Assembly (NCBI RefSeq): GCF_002950945.1
Contig: NZ_CP012673.1
Coordinates: 9,190,501-9,254,500 of the forward strand
Direction of reading: 5' to 3'
Length of the DNA stretch: 64,000 bases
DNA from: Sorangium cellulosum
GTDB taxonomy: Bacteria; Myxococcota_A; Polyangia; Polyangiales; Polyangiaceae
The stretch's first letter is position 1. Each line of letters begins with the position of its first letter. The notes below the pieces were generated by a model. The model was not told the origin of the DNA, did no database searches, and saw only the letters and a list, made by a program, of their open reading frames with translations. Of this stretch, positions 34,117-43,644 are shown one piece after another. A program made the translations under genes and the position numbers.

Positions 34117-34480
34117 GCCGGGTCGTGCCGTCTTTTGATTTGGTTGTCTTCATGCTCATTCCACTTCGATGCCTGGAGTCGATCAGCATGGGCTGCTACG
34201 GCTCGCCCGATGGGGCGCCTCGGGCCGGCCGGGTCGGCGCGCACCTCTGCGTGCAGGGCGCGAGCGGGAGGATCATCGCGGCACGTTACCACCGCAGGCG
34301 GACTCCTGTCACGCGGGCATGACACCACGGTGTCACGACCACGCAACAGCGTCACTACGCCGTACCACGTTGCTCGTCCTTGATGGACTGAAATCCGGGC
34401 GCTCCGCGGGCTGGACGCGCAGGCACGGTCAATGCAGTGCTCCGAATGCGCAGGGTACCTGACCAGAGACGGAGGCAAGC
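34117..34480. other. Gap with small hairpin
   Basis: No gene recognised. TGACACC/GGTGTCA (34320-34335, 2-nt loop) is a short stem that could act as an operator or weak terminator. Confidence 0.4.
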
Positions 34481-35419
34481 ATGTTCTACGACAGGCGAAT
34501 TCTGGGTGGTTTCGTCGCATTTGCGCTGCTCGCAGCAGGCTGCGCGGTCGAAATGGGCGAGACGGGGCGAGCTTCGGAGGAGGCGGCGGCGAGCCAGGCA
34601 TCGCATGGCTTCGGACAGGAAACGCCCGAGGAGGGCGCCGGCATACAGCCCGCTCGGGACGTCGAGAGGGTCGAAGGCAAGGTGCTGAATCGATTCGTGG
34701 TGCCACGTGTCGGGACAGTGTCGCTGATCGACGAGGATCCGAGCAGCGCGGTGCCCCAGATCGGCGTCCTGGTCGTCTCTTCGCCCGAAGACGACAGGCT
34801 CTTGCCGCTCGTCCACGAAGACGGGACCGAGATCACGCCGGTCGAGTATCTGCTGAGCGCCGACGCCTCGGCAGACGTCTCGCCGCGGCTGCTCGAGCAG
34901 CATGCTTCGATCACCGGAGGCGCACGGATGCTCTCCGTCGTCTACGACGCGGGGCCGGAGGTGACGGCCGGGAGCTGCGCAGCGGCATCCTGGCAGAGCT
35001 ACTTCGACGACCAGGCGCTCTCGTTCGGCGGCGTGGACGATCCCGAGCATCTCCTGAACAGGACCACGTCGTTGCCGAGCTGGACGGCGAGCGGCTACCT
35101 GGGCAAACACTCGCGCATCGTCGCGGGAGCGTGCTTCGTCAGCCAAGGCGACGGCCACGACGACCTGACGGTGAAGATGGAAAGACGCGTCGACGGAAGC
35201 TGGCAAACCGTGAGTGGGACGCAGGCCACGCTCAACACGACGACCCATGGCGGCAAGGATCGCTATCTCTACATGAGCGGCTCGTTCTGTTATGACCACG
35301 AACGCCGCATCACCGTCGCGGGGCTTCCCCCGGGGGGCGTTCATCCAGCGGACAAGTTCCACCTCTCGGGCGCGTGGGGAGGGCAGGCGAACGGCTGCTG
35401 GATCGAGTCCGGCGGCTGA
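34481..35419 (+). CDS. Hypothetical lipoprotein
   Basis: 312 residues; GGAGG lies about 7 bp before the ATG. The signal peptide ends LLAAGC. After a low-complexity acidic region (about 25-60) comes a domain with four Cys (SCAAASWQ, ACFVSQ, SFCYDHE, GCWIESGG). No known family. It directly abuts a truncated sigma-factor gene. Confidence 0.7.
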   Translation: MFYDRRILGGFVAFALLAAGCAVEMGETGRASEEAAASQASHGFGQETPEEGAGIQPARDVERVEGKVLNRFVVPRVGTVSLIDEDPSSAVPQIGVLVVSSPEDDRLLPLVHEDGTEITPVEYLLSADASADVSPRLLEQHASITGGARMLSVVYDAGPEVTAGSCAAASWQSYFDDQALSFGGVDDPEHLLNRTTSLPSWTASGYLGKHSRIVAGACFVSQGDGHDDLTVKMERRVDGSWQTVSGTQATLNTTTHGGKDRYLYMSGSFCYDHERRITVAGLPPGGVHPADKFHLSGAWGGQANGCWIESGG

Positions 35420-35473
35420 CGCGCTCCCGCCCCTGCGCTCCGCTTCGCGCCGGGCCGAGGCACCTCGTCCCCC

Positions 35474-36070
35474 TTGGACCGCTGGCAATCGGTGTCGGTG
35501 GCGTTTCTGGTGTTGCTGGAACAGCTCTCGCCGCTCGAGCACGCGGTCTTCGTCCTGCACGAGCTGTTCGACTACGACTACGCCGAGATCGGGCGGATAG
35601 TCGAGCGCACGCCCGCCGCGTGCCGCCAGCTCGGGTCTCGCGCCCGCGAGCACCTCGAACGGCAGCGGCCGCGGTTCCCGCCCACCCCCGAGGCCCACCG
35701 CGAGCTGGTCGCGCGCTTCGCCCGCAGCGTGGGCTCGGGCGACCTGCGCGGGCTGATCGACCTGCTCGCCGAGGACGTCGTGCTCGACGCCGACAGCGGC
35801 GGGCGGTTTCCCGGCGCCGTGCTGGGGCCGCTTCGCGGCCGCGAGGCGGTGGCGGGCTTCGTCGCCTCGACCCCGCGGCTCCCGGCCGGCCCCTTCAACG
35901 CCGCGATCGGCGACATCAACGGTGAGCCGGCGCTGCTCTTGCGCGACCGCACGGAGGCAGCGATCCGCGTCGTCATCACGCTCGAGATCGACGGCGGCGT
36001 GGTGCGCGCCATCCGGGCCATGGCCAATCCCGACAAGCTGCGGTGGCTCAACGCCCGCCGCGATCCGTGA
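35474..36070 (+). pseudogene. 5'-truncated ECF41-type sigma factor (sigma4 plus SnoaL-like domain)
   Basis: About 198 residues remain. The sigma-70 region 4 is present (VAFLVLLEQLSPLEHAVFVLHELFDYDYAEIGRIVERTPAACRQLGSRAREHL, about 8-60), followed by the SnoaL-like C-terminal domain typical of ECF41/SigJ factors (RFARSVGSGDLRGLIDLLAEDVVLDADSGG, about 82-190). Region 2 (core RNA polymerase and -10 binding) is absent; the upstream space is taken by the lipoprotein gene. The only nearby start is TTG 35474, without a clear ribosome-binding site. Loss of region 2 should abolish sigma activity. Confidence 0.7.
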
Positions 36071-36127
36071 TCGGGCAGCTCGGTCTCGCGCCGACCCGCC
36101 CAGCCGCGACGATCGCCCCGGGTCAGG

Positions 36128-37291
36128 TCACAGGCCGCGCGAATCGGCCGGCGTGCTCGGCTGAGGCCGGCGGCGGAGCTGCAGGAGACCTCCTGCGCGC
36201 GGCGCCGCAAGGTCGATCTGGTCGTCCCGGAAGTACGCTCGCGTCGTCACTTGCCCCTCGCCCAGAGGGGTGTTGTCGCGCGCAATCACGGGCTCCATCA
36301 CCGGGCAGACCTTGCACACGTCCAGCCTGTGGCCTTCATACGCCTCATGAAGGCTCCGGACCTTCTGCAGGACAACTCCATTCCAGATATCCTGGAGCGA
36401 TGCCGTCTTCACGTCTCCAACCAGGACGCTCGACTGACTGCATAACCCAACGCTCCCGTCCCAGGCCACCTGGAGCTGCTGCAGGATGAGCCGGCAGCGC
36501 ACCTTTCGCTTGAGCTGCATCGGCTGGGGCGCCGCCGCGAGGGTTCGCTTCACCTTCCTGGCGACGCCGGTGTCCGCGTAGAGCCTGACCGGGTTGAACT
36601 GCAGCGAGTCGACCTTTCCGGACCAGCGACGGGAGAACTCGTCGATCTTCGATCGATCCATGACCACCATGCGCGCCACGGTGATGGGCGCCCGGCGCCG
36701 GTCCGCGGCGCACAGCTCCAGGAATCCGTCGACGTTGGCGATCACCTCCCGGAATTTTGCGCCCTTGCGGATGCGCTCGTACTCCGCTTCGTCAGCGGAG
36801 TCGAGCGAGAACCCGATCTCGTCCAGGCCAGCGTCGAGCAGGGCCGCGCCAAGCTCCCGTGTCAGGAGCGTGGCGTTGGTGGACACCTCCGTGTAGAGCC
36901 CCCCTCGCTTCGCCTTGCGGATCATCTCGGGGAGCTGCGGGTGCATCAAGGGCTCCCCGAGCCCGATGAAGCGGATCCGGTGCATCCCGCCGGCGACGGC
37001 CTCCCGCAGGACCTTGTCGAAGACGTCCATCGACATGTAGCCGCGCGGCGATTTGAACCCCGGCGACGGGCACATGATGCACTGCAGGTTGCAGTACGTC
37101 GTCGGCTCGACCGCCACCACGTAGGGCAATCGGGGTCGCGGGAACGTGTAAGGCGCCTTGGAGTATACCAGCGAGGTCAGCGCTCGCGCGAGGTGTTGCT
37201 TCTGGATCCTGCGCGCGTAGAAACGAACCGACAGGAGATCCCGGAACAGCAGCTTGCGCACGCCGACCTGAAGACGGACAAAGCGATTCAT
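36128..37291 (-). CDS. Radical SAM protein with SPASM-like Cys domain
   Basis: 387 residues. CNLQCIMC (Cys67, Cys71, Cys74) is the CX3CX2C motif for a 4Fe-4S cluster and S-adenosylmethionine; GLGEPLMHP, STNATLL and FSLDSADEAEYERIRKG match the radical SAM barrel. The C-terminal part has Cys-rich SPASM-type spacing (RCRLILQ, GSVGLCSQSS, DVCKVCPV). Such enzymes modify peptides or metabolites; no peptide precursor or substrate gene is evident next to it. The C-terminus after VTTRAYFRDDQ is low-complexity. Confidence 0.87.
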   Translation of the reverse strand: MNRFVRLQVGVRKLLFRDLLSVRFYARRIQKQHLARALTSLVYSKAPYTFPRPRLPYVVAVEPTTYCNLQCIMCPSPGFKSPRGYMSMDVFDKVLREAVAGGMHRIRFIGLGEPLMHPQLPEMIRKAKRGGLYTEVSTNATLLTRELGAALLDAGLDEIGFSLDSADEAEYERIRKGAKFREVIANVDGFLELCAADRRRAPITVARMVVMDRSKIDEFSRRWSGKVDSLQFNPVRLYADTGVARKVKRTLAAAPQPMQLKRKVRCRLILQQLQVAWDGSVGLCSQSSVLVGDVKTASLQDIWNGVVLQKVRSLHEAYEGHRLDVCKVCPVMEPVIARDNTPLGEGQVTTRAYFRDDQIDLAAPRAGGLLQLRRRPQPSTPADSRGL

Positions 37292-38042
37292 CTCTCTTTT
37301 CCTTCGGATGAGCGGCGCTGCCCGCGACCGCTGCGGCGCAAAGGGGACACGTCTCGATCCAGAACGGACCGGACGTCGAGCCGCACGAGGATTCCGTCCT
37401 GTACGGCTACCCTGTCGGCGAGAACGGGTCAGCGGCTCGCCGAGAAACCGGACTGTCAGGAGTGTGGCTTACCGTACGCGGCTGTCAATGGCGCCGCACC
37501 GTCGCGGAGCGATCCCTGCTGGAGCATGGGGGCGGCGCCTTCGGTCGGGTGCCAGTTGATGCACTCGTGGTCCACGAGATCGCGCGGGTGCGTCGGCTCG
37601 GGGTGCCGCGCGATATACGCGGGCGAGCCGACCACGACGAGGCGCAGGCCGCCCGAGGCGGGCAAGGCGATCATGTCCCGGTCACCCCGCGTTGGCCGAA
37701 CGCGACGAGAACAGTGGCCTGCCGCGCCAGCGGGCGGCGCCGCGCGCGTGTGTTTCGAGGTCAGACTCCAGGATCGGGTCGTTGAAGAGCACCTCGCCGC
37801 GCGCGAGGGCGTCCTCGTCCGCCGGCTTCGACCGGGCAAGTCCTTGAGCGCCCCGGAGCAGGCCTGGCGTGCATTTTTGCACGGGCCTGGGCGCACATTG
37901 CGAATCGACGGTTCGTCCTCCGGCGGGTACCAAAGCCTTCAACGGCGGCAAGACGGGCCCCGCGCCGCCCGCCCCTTCGCGGGGGGCGCACGCCGCCCCA
38001 ATCCGTCCAGGGCGCCGTCATCCCACGCACCAAGGAACTCCA
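37292..38042. other. Gap with gene remnants
   Basis: No intact gene. A fragment of a LysR effector domain is present (see 37531-37677). The remainder shows no recognisable coding sequence. Confidence 0.45.
37531..37677 (-). pseudogene. Internal fragment of a LysR-family regulator
   Basis: About 48 codons read DMIALPASGGLRLVVVGSPA, then YIARHPEPTHPRDLVDHECI and NWHPTEGA. This matches the middle of LysR effector domains (VGSPAYxARHPxPxxPxDLxxHxCI). The flanking sequence on both sides is unrelated to LysR proteins in all frames, so both ends have been lost. Confidence 0.6.
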
Positions 38043-40355
38043 ATGACACTTCGGCCGACTCACATGTATTTCTTGGCACGCGCCCTTCCGGCGCCCATTC
38101 TTCTGTATACAGCTTGCGGCACCCCCGGCGCCGATCTCGAACCCGCGCCCGACGGCGCCCCCGTGGCCGAGGTGTCGGCCGGGCTATCGTCTTCGACGAC
38201 CGTCATCAATCGAGAGATTCCAGTTCGGTTCGTTCAGTTCGTCGACGGCACCAACGACTCGCTCGGCCGGACCGCCCTGAACGAGCAGATTGCCGGCGCG
38301 AACGCCGCCTTCGTCAAGGCGGGCATTCGCTTCTCGCTGGCCGCATCGGTCGTCGTCACGAGCCCGACCTTCACCGATATCGGCGGCAGCTACGCCTGGC
38401 CCTCGCCCCCCTCGTCGGCGCCCCCCGTCGCCTTCAACCACGGCTGCGCGGCCCCCGGGCTGAGCGGCACCGAGTCGGAAGAGATGGCCCTCTTTCGCGC
38501 CGCCTCGCTCTGCGGCAACGAGAACGAGATCGTCGTCTTCACCGTGCGCTCGAGCAGCCAAGCCCGGGGCGCCTACCCCTGGGAGGGCAACGGCATCATC
38601 ATGCAACGCTACAACATGGGCGCGGGCAACCGCACCTTCGCCCACGAGCTGGGGCACTACCTGGGCCTCTCGCACTCGTTCCGCGGCGCGGGCCTCGGCT
38701 ACGATCTGTCGAACCCCAACCTGAAGAACCCCGCGACCGGCGCCCCGGCCAAGCTCGCCGACTTCTGGGACCTCGTCTACAAACCCGCCGACCTGCCCCC
38801 GGCGACCACGACCAACGTCTACTTCTCGAGCCGAGCGCAGGCCGCGGGCTACCCCGAATCGTCGCTGCGGCCCATTCAAGGCAACAGCGGCTGGGCGCAG
38901 AACCCGCTCGGCTTCGCCTGCTACGGCTCGCTCAACAACTGCCCCCCGGCCGAGCCCGACCGCACGTTGCGCCTGGCCGTGCCGCGCACGGGCTTCGAGT
39001 ACGCCGACTGCAACCAGGCCGACCCCGGTTACAGCCAGACGTGCCTTTGCGTCAGCTTCCCTTCGGCCTGCGACATTCTTTATACAGGCGACGACGGCTT
39101 GAAGGGCCTCGGCTTCACGCTGCCCGGCCACACGCCGTCGGCGCCGAACCTCGGCGCCAACGTCATGAGCTATAACTACGATCCGGGCTACACCGGCGAC
39201 CGCTGGTCGCTCAGCGACTCGCAGGTCGAGCAGGTGAAGCGCGTTCTGACTTACGACGTCGACTCGTCGTGGTTCGCCGGCGCTCGGGGCAACAGGCCCG
39301 CGCTCGGCATCGGCAAGGGCTGGGGCGACTGGGAGCCCGTCGGCGCCGGGGTAAGGGGGCTTCCGGCCGCCGCGACCAAGCCGTCGGGCCAGCTCGATCT
39401 CGTCGTCAGGAACGCCGACGCCACCTTCGGCAACAAGGTGCAAACCCCCGGCTCGCCCGCCTCGTGGTGGCCGTCGCAGCTCGGCCTGGCGGGCCTCGGC
39501 GGCTCGTCGAGCAAAGCGCCGGCGCTCGTCAGGCGGGGCGACCACCTGAGCGCCTTCATGCTCGGCAACGACAGCTCGGTTTACCACAAAGTGTGGGACC
39601 CTATCCTCGCCGACTGGTGGCCCTCGCAGACCACGTGGGACTCTCTCGGGGGCCCCGCTTCGGCACCGCCGGTCGCCGTCTCGCCCGACCCGGACTCGCT
39701 CGACGTATTCACGCTCGGCGCGTCGGGCAAGGTCTTGCACAAGTCGTGGTCGACCTCGACGGGCCAGTGGTCGCCCTCTCCATCTGGCTGGAACGACCTT
39801 GGCACGATGGGCTCCGCGCCGACGGCCGCCTCGTGGGGCGCCGGTCATATCGACGTCATCGCGCTCGACGCGAGCAAGCGGGCGTACAACAAGGTCTATA
39901 ACACGTCGGCCGGCTGGTGGCCCTCCCAGACCGGCTGGCAGGGCCTCGGCGGCAAGCAGTTCGCCGAAACCCCGGTCGTCGATTCGTGGGGCGCCGGCCA
40001 CCTCGACATCGTCGGCCGCGGCGCCGACGGCCGCGCGTACAACAAGGCGTGGGAAGCGTCGGGCTGGTCGCCCAGCCAGACCGAGTGGTATGACCTGGGC
40101 GGCGACCTCGCGGGGCCCCCGTCGGTGGTCTCGTCGGACGTCGGCCGCCTCGAGGTCGTCGCCCGGAGCACCGACGGTCGATTGCTTTACAAAGAGTGGA
40201 GCGCGGGCAGCTGGTGGCCCGGGCAAACCGAGTGGGCGACGCTCGCCGTCGACGTCGGCGGCGACCCCATCATCGTGAGCTCGGCCCCGGGCAGGCTCGA
40301 CGTCTTCGTCGTGGGCCCCGACGGCACCCTCTGGCACCGTTCGCGGGACCTTTAA
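38043..40355 (+). CDS. Secreted metzincin protease fused to a PLL-like lectin beta-propeller
   Basis: 770 residues. ATG 38043 follows AAGGAA. The signal peptide ends LLYTAC. The protease domain has HELGHYLGLSH at 201-211 (HExxHxxGxxH zinc site) and a Met-turn-like NVMSYN. From about 415 to the end there are about seven repeats of around 46 residues with WWPSQTxWxxLGG, matching the seven-bladed PLL/PHL family of fucose-binding lectins. The lectin may aim the protease at glycans of prey, host or self (inference). A strong hairpin follows the stop. Confidence 0.87.
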   Translation: MTLRPTHMYFLARALPAPILLYTACGTPGADLEPAPDGAPVAEVSAGLSSSTTVINREIPVRFVQFVDGTNDSLGRTALNEQIAGANAAFVKAGIRFSLAASVVVTSPTFTDIGGSYAWPSPPSSAPPVAFNHGCAAPGLSGTESEEMALFRAASLCGNENEIVVFTVRSSSQARGAYPWEGNGIIMQRYNMGAGNRTFAHELGHYLGLSHSFRGAGLGYDLSNPNLKNPATGAPAKLADFWDLVYKPADLPPATTTNVYFSSRAQAAGYPESSLRPIQGNSGWAQNPLGFACYGSLNNCPPAEPDRTLRLAVPRTGFEYADCNQADPGYSQTCLCVSFPSACDILYTGDDGLKGLGFTLPGHTPSAPNLGANVMSYNYDPGYTGDRWSLSDSQVEQVKRVLTYDVDSSWFAGARGNRPALGIGKGWGDWEPVGAGVRGLPAAATKPSGQLDLVVRNADATFGNKVQTPGSPASWWPSQLGLAGLGGSSSKAPALVRRGDHLSAFMLGNDSSVYHKVWDPILADWWPSQTTWDSLGGPASAPPVAVSPDPDSLDVFTLGASGKVLHKSWSTSTGQWSPSPSGWNDLGTMGSAPTAASWGAGHIDVIALDASKRAYNKVYNTSAGWWPSQTGWQGLGGKQFAETPVVDSWGAGHLDIVGRGADGRAYNKAWEASGWSPSQTEWYDLGGDLAGPPSVVSSDVGRLEVVARSTDGRLLYKEWSAGSWWPGQTEWATLAVDVGGDPIIVSSAPGRLDVFVVGPDGTLWHRSRDL

Positions 40356-40373
40356 CCCCGGATGGCCCCGGGG

Positions 40374-40401
40374 CAGGGCGCCGCTCATCAGCGGCGCCCT
40401 G
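40374..40401. terminator. Bidirectional terminator hairpin
   Basis: CAGGGCGCCGCT (40374-40385) pairs perfectly with AGCGGCGCCCTG (40390-40401) around CATC. It follows the protease gene by 18 bp and overlaps the stop codon of the convergent LysR gene, so it can serve both strands. Confidence 0.75.
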
Positions 40402-41278
40402 GGGTCCCGAGGTGCCCGCGAAACGCCTCGGTGACGAGCTCGACGACCGCCCTCACCGGCTCGGCGAGGAGCGCCTCTTTGCGGTATACGATCGAGAGCC
40501 GGCTCTTGCCGAGGCTCTCGCCGGTGAGCCGCCGGAGCGAAGGCTCGAGCGAAGCGAGAAGGCAAGGCAAGATGGTGAGACCCATGCCCGCGACGCAGGC
40601 GGCCAGGAGGTCGCTCACCTCGCGGTATCGCATGAGCACGCGGGCGCCTTCGCTGTGCTCTTCGAGCCACCGGGCCAGAGGGGCGTTGCTGATGCCGGCC
40701 TCGAAGCCCAAGAGGTCGTGCCCCCGAAGGTCGCACGAACCGGCCGAAGCCGGGTGCCGCGCCAGGTAGGCTTCCGAGGCATACAGCGACCAATCGAGCT
40801 CGCCGAGCTTCCTGGCGATGAGATCGTCGCCGTCGACGGTGCCCGAACGCAGCGCGACGTCGGCCTCGCCCTTTCTGAGGTCGGCCGGGCGGCTGCCGCT
40901 CAGTATCTCCAAGACGATTTCGGGGCGGGCGGCCTGGAAGGCGCCAATGTGCGGGGCGAGCAAGCGGCCGAAGGCCGAGGGGGTGGCCAGCTTGACCCGG
41001 ACCGTTTGCGACCGCACGGCCGCTTGCACCGCGAGCGCCGCCTGCTCCATTTGCTCGAGCAGCGGCGCGACCGTCTGGCCTATCGCCGTGAGCGAAAGCC
41101 CCTCGGGGCCGCGCGTGAGCAGCGGGGCGCCCAGCGCCGTCTCGAGCGCCACGAGCCTGCGGCCTACCGTCGAGTGCTCGACGCCCAGCGAGCGCGCCGC
41201 GCCAGCCAACGTTTTGGCCCTGACGGCGGCGAGGGCGTAGCGAAGGTCGTTCCAGTCGAGGTCTGACGGCTTGGTCAT
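40388..41278 (-). CDS. LysR-family transcriptional regulator
   Basis: 296 residues with an N-terminal HTH (LAAVRAKTLAGAARSLGVEHSTVGRRLVALETALG, about 16-50) and effector domain. It is closest in pattern to LysR proteins of the group with a short DNA-binding domain that control single neighbours. The neighbouring protease is convergent, so the target is unclear. The start ATG 41278 has a weak upstream ribosome-binding site. Confidence 0.92.
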   Translation of the reverse strand: MTKPSDLDWNDLRYALAAVRAKTLAGAARSLGVEHSTVGRRLVALETALGAPLLTRGPEGLSLTAIGQTVAPLLEQMEQAALAVQAAVRSQTVRVKLATPSAFGRLLAPHIGAFQAARPEIVLEILSGSRPADLRKGEADVALRSGTVDGDDLIARKLGELDWSLYASEAYLARHPASAGSCDLRGHDLLGFEAGISNAPLARWLEEHSEGARVLMRYREVSDLLAACVAGMGLTILPCLLASLEPSLRRLTGESLGKSRLSIVYRKEALLAEPVRAVVELVTEAFRGHLGTPGRR

Positions 41279-41827
41279 GAGGGGTAGAGCTTAGCCCAGG
41301 TCAGCACCGGGAGATGGGGGCCCGGAGGGCACTTGCTCGTCCTCATCGATAAAGAGAGGGATGATGCGCTCGCGGGGCCTGGTCAGCCGGAGTTGGTTGT
41401 GGAGGTTGCGGCCTGTACGGGCCCGTGGGGGGACGGCGCCTGGTCCTCGTCCATGCGGTACGGATCCGTGAGGGCCACGTCCCGGCGGCGGTAAGCCTCG
41501 CCCTACGGGCGCGAGCGTGTTCGCCCGTCCGGTACTACCTGCAGCTCCAGCAGCCGACCGAGCGCTTCGTGAACGACCCGGGCCGCCGTCGCGTCCCCGA
41601 GCGCGACCGCGCGGGTCGCAGCGCCGCGTCAAGCCGGCGCCGCGGCGCCGCGTCAAGCCGGCAGTGCGAGGCCGGCGGCCCCAGGCCGGCGGTCGTCGCC
41701 TTGCTGCTCGCGCCATCGCTCCCTTGGACCCGCGGACGGGATCGGTGAACATGCGTGTTCCCGCCGGGGCACATGGCCCCGCGCGAGCCCCCTGCGACGC
41801 TGTGCCCGCCTGCGGAGTCGACCTCGC
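41279..41827. other. Gap with possible decayed gene
   Basis: No intact gene. On the minus strand a coding-like stretch at about 41530-41610 reads DATAARVVHEALGRLLELQ and is interrupted by stops and frame changes. An 18-bp direct repeat (GCGCCGCGTCAAGCCGGC, near 41620-41660) lies inside. The region upstream of the envelope-protein pair must contain its promoter. Confidence 0.35.
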
Positions 41828-42622
41828 TTGCCCAGAACCCTCCGTCTTCTCCCCGCGCTCGCGCTCGTGTCGGCCCTCCTCGCGCCGCGCGCCGTCCTCG
41901 CGCAGGTCCCCTGCTTTCCGTGGATGTGTCCGCCGCCCGCGCCGGCTGCGCCCGCGCGACCGCCCCCCCTCACGCCGGAGCTCGAGCTCGCGACGCGCGC
42001 CCGGCTCGAGGCCGAGGCGCGCCCGCGCCTCGAGCCGCAGGCGCGGGCGACCGCGGCGCAGCAGGTCCAGGACGAGCGCCGCCGCGCCTGGATCGAGCGC
42101 GGCATAGAGCGCGAGCCGAACCCGGTCCGGCTCCGGCTGCCGCTGCTCGAGGTGTTCGCCGCCGGACGGTGGCTCGGGACGCTCGCCGGGCTCAAGTACT
42201 CGCAGCAAGCCGTCGGCCTCGGCGCACGTCTGCGCCCGGGCGAGCCGCTCGCGTTCGAGATCGCCGCCGCGTACGCCTCGATCGACATCGAGGAGGGCGA
42301 GCGGCGCGTGTCCGCCGTGATGATCGAGCCCTCGGTGGTCTTCATCTGGGGACGGCGACAGCGCGTCGACGTCTACCTGCGCTCCGGGCTCGAGGTGACG
42401 CTCCCGTTCGCGGATGACGCCCGTCCGCCGGCGGTGATGCTCGGCGGCCACGTCGGCCTCGGAACCCAGTTCCGCGTTGCCCGCATCGGGCGCGGCGGGT
42501 TCGTGGGGTGGTTCGCGGAAGCGCGCGGGTTCATGCGGGGCGGCCTCGGCGGCGACGTGCCCGGCCTGAAGGGGCCGCACGCCGGGTTGGAGTTCCTGTT
42601 CGGCCCGAGCGCGGGGTTCTGA
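41828..42622 (+). CDS. Probable outer-membrane protein, first of a tandem pair
   Basis: 264 residues; TTG start about 10 bp after GGAG. A signal peptide (to about residue 25, AVLA) is followed by PCFPWMCPPP, a Pro-rich stretch, an Ala/Glu/Arg helix (about 45-90) and a C-terminal domain with alternating hydrophobic strands (VDVYLRSGLEVTLPF, AVMLGGHVGLGTQFRV) ending FLFGPSAGF, typical of beta-barrels. No family recognised. Its stop overlaps the start of the next gene by one base (TGATG). Confidence 0.7.
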   Translation: MPRTLRLLPALALVSALLAPRAVLAQVPCFPWMCPPPAPAAPARPPPLTPELELATRARLEAEARPRLEPQARATAAQQVQDERRRAWIERGIEREPNPVRLRLPLLEVFAAGRWLGTLAGLKYSQQAVGLGARLRPGEPLAFEIAAAYASIDIEEGERRVSAVMIEPSVVFIWGRRQRVDVYLRSGLEVTLPFADDARPPAVMLGGHVGLGTQFRVARIGRGGFVGWFAEARGFMRGGLGGDVPGLKGPHAGLEFLFGPSAGF

Positions 42623-43530
42623 TGCGCCCGCGCAGCCCGCTCCCCCGCCGCCTCGTCAGCTGCCTCGTCGCGTTCGCGCTCGCGCTCCTCGTCCTCGCGT
42701 GTGCGCCCGCGGCCTCGGCCCAGTCGAACCCCTGTGTTCCGCCCTGGTGCATCGGCGGCACGGTGAAGATCGAGCCGCCCCCGGTGCGGGTCCAGCCGCC
42801 GGCCGTGGACCTCGAGGCCCAGGCCCGCGCGGAGGCCGAGGCGCGCGCCCGCCTCGAGGCGCAAGCCCGCCTGGAGTGGGAGGCCTACTATCAATGGGAG
42901 GCGCGCCTCCGCCTCGAGGCCGAGGTCAGGGTGCGCGCGCAGCTCGAGGCGAGCTTCCTCGCCGAGGAGCGCGCAAAACCCGATCCCTACCTCCAGACCC
43001 CCTCGCCGGTGACCCGGTGGATCCCGCCGCTGCCGGTCACGTTCCGCGTCGAGCTCGGCATCATCGGTGGATGTCTCGGCGTGTGGACCGGCCGGGGGAG
43101 CCCGGCGCACCTCGGCGCGTGTCCGATCGTGCGCGTGCGGCTCCGCAAGCAGTGGGGCCTCGCGCTCGATCCCTCGATCCTGCGCATGGCCCACGGCGCT
43201 CTCGACTTCACGACCCTCGGCTTTCACCCTGCGGCGACCTACGCGTTCGTGTCGGGCAAGGGGAGCCTCACGGGGTCTTACGGCTTCGCGCGCGCGGGGC
43301 TCGATGTCTGGGCGCCGGTCACGCAGCTCGCGAGGACGCCCGATGCCCTGCTCGGGGCCCACGTCGGCGCGGGCGCGCACTTCTACAGCGACTGGGCCGG
43401 CGCAGGCGCCGAGGCGCGGCTGCTCGTGCGCCAGGGTGTGGGCCACGGCGGCGACCCGCTCGCCGCCGAGATCGCCGACCTGCGCCTCGGCGCCGAGGTC
43501 CGCTTTCACATCTTCATGATCGGGTTCTGA
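42622..43530 (+). CDS. Probable outer-membrane protein, second of a tandem pair
   Basis: 302 residues, same layout as the preceding protein: signal peptide, PCVPPWC, Pro-rich segment, a longer Ala/Glu/Arg coiled-coil-like helix (about 65-125, EAQARAEAEARARLEAQARL) and a beta-rich C-terminal domain ending RFHIFMIGF. The shared Cys pair near the mature N-terminus could form a disulfide. The overlap with the first gene implies coupled translation and perhaps a heteromeric complex (inference). Confidence 0.72.
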   Translation: MRPRSPLPRRLVSCLVAFALALLVLACAPAASAQSNPCVPPWCIGGTVKIEPPPVRVQPPAVDLEAQARAEAEARARLEAQARLEWEAYYQWEARLRLEAEVRVRAQLEASFLAEERAKPDPYLQTPSPVTRWIPPLPVTFRVELGIIGGCLGVWTGRGSPAHLGACPIVRVRLRKQWGLALDPSILRMAHGALDFTTLGFHPAATYAFVSGKGSLTGSYGFARAGLDVWAPVTQLARTPDALLGAHVGAGAHFYSDWAGAGAEARLLVRQGVGHGGDPLAAEIADLRLGAEVRFHIFMIGF

Positions 43531-43644
43531 GCGCGCGCACCGCCCCGCGCCTCGTACCGGAGAACCCGCCGCTCGTCGGGCAAAACCCCTCCCTCGTCAT
43601 CTGTCGCTCGATCTCGCCACCTCGTCTGGCAACGTGGGTGCCCT

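Noticed and set aside
41291..42580. Minus-strand open frame of 429 codons
   Set aside because: Overlaps a plus-strand gene with signal peptide and paralog; the product is Arg/Pro-rich low complexity. Only the short segment near 41530-41610 in another frame looked coding-like.
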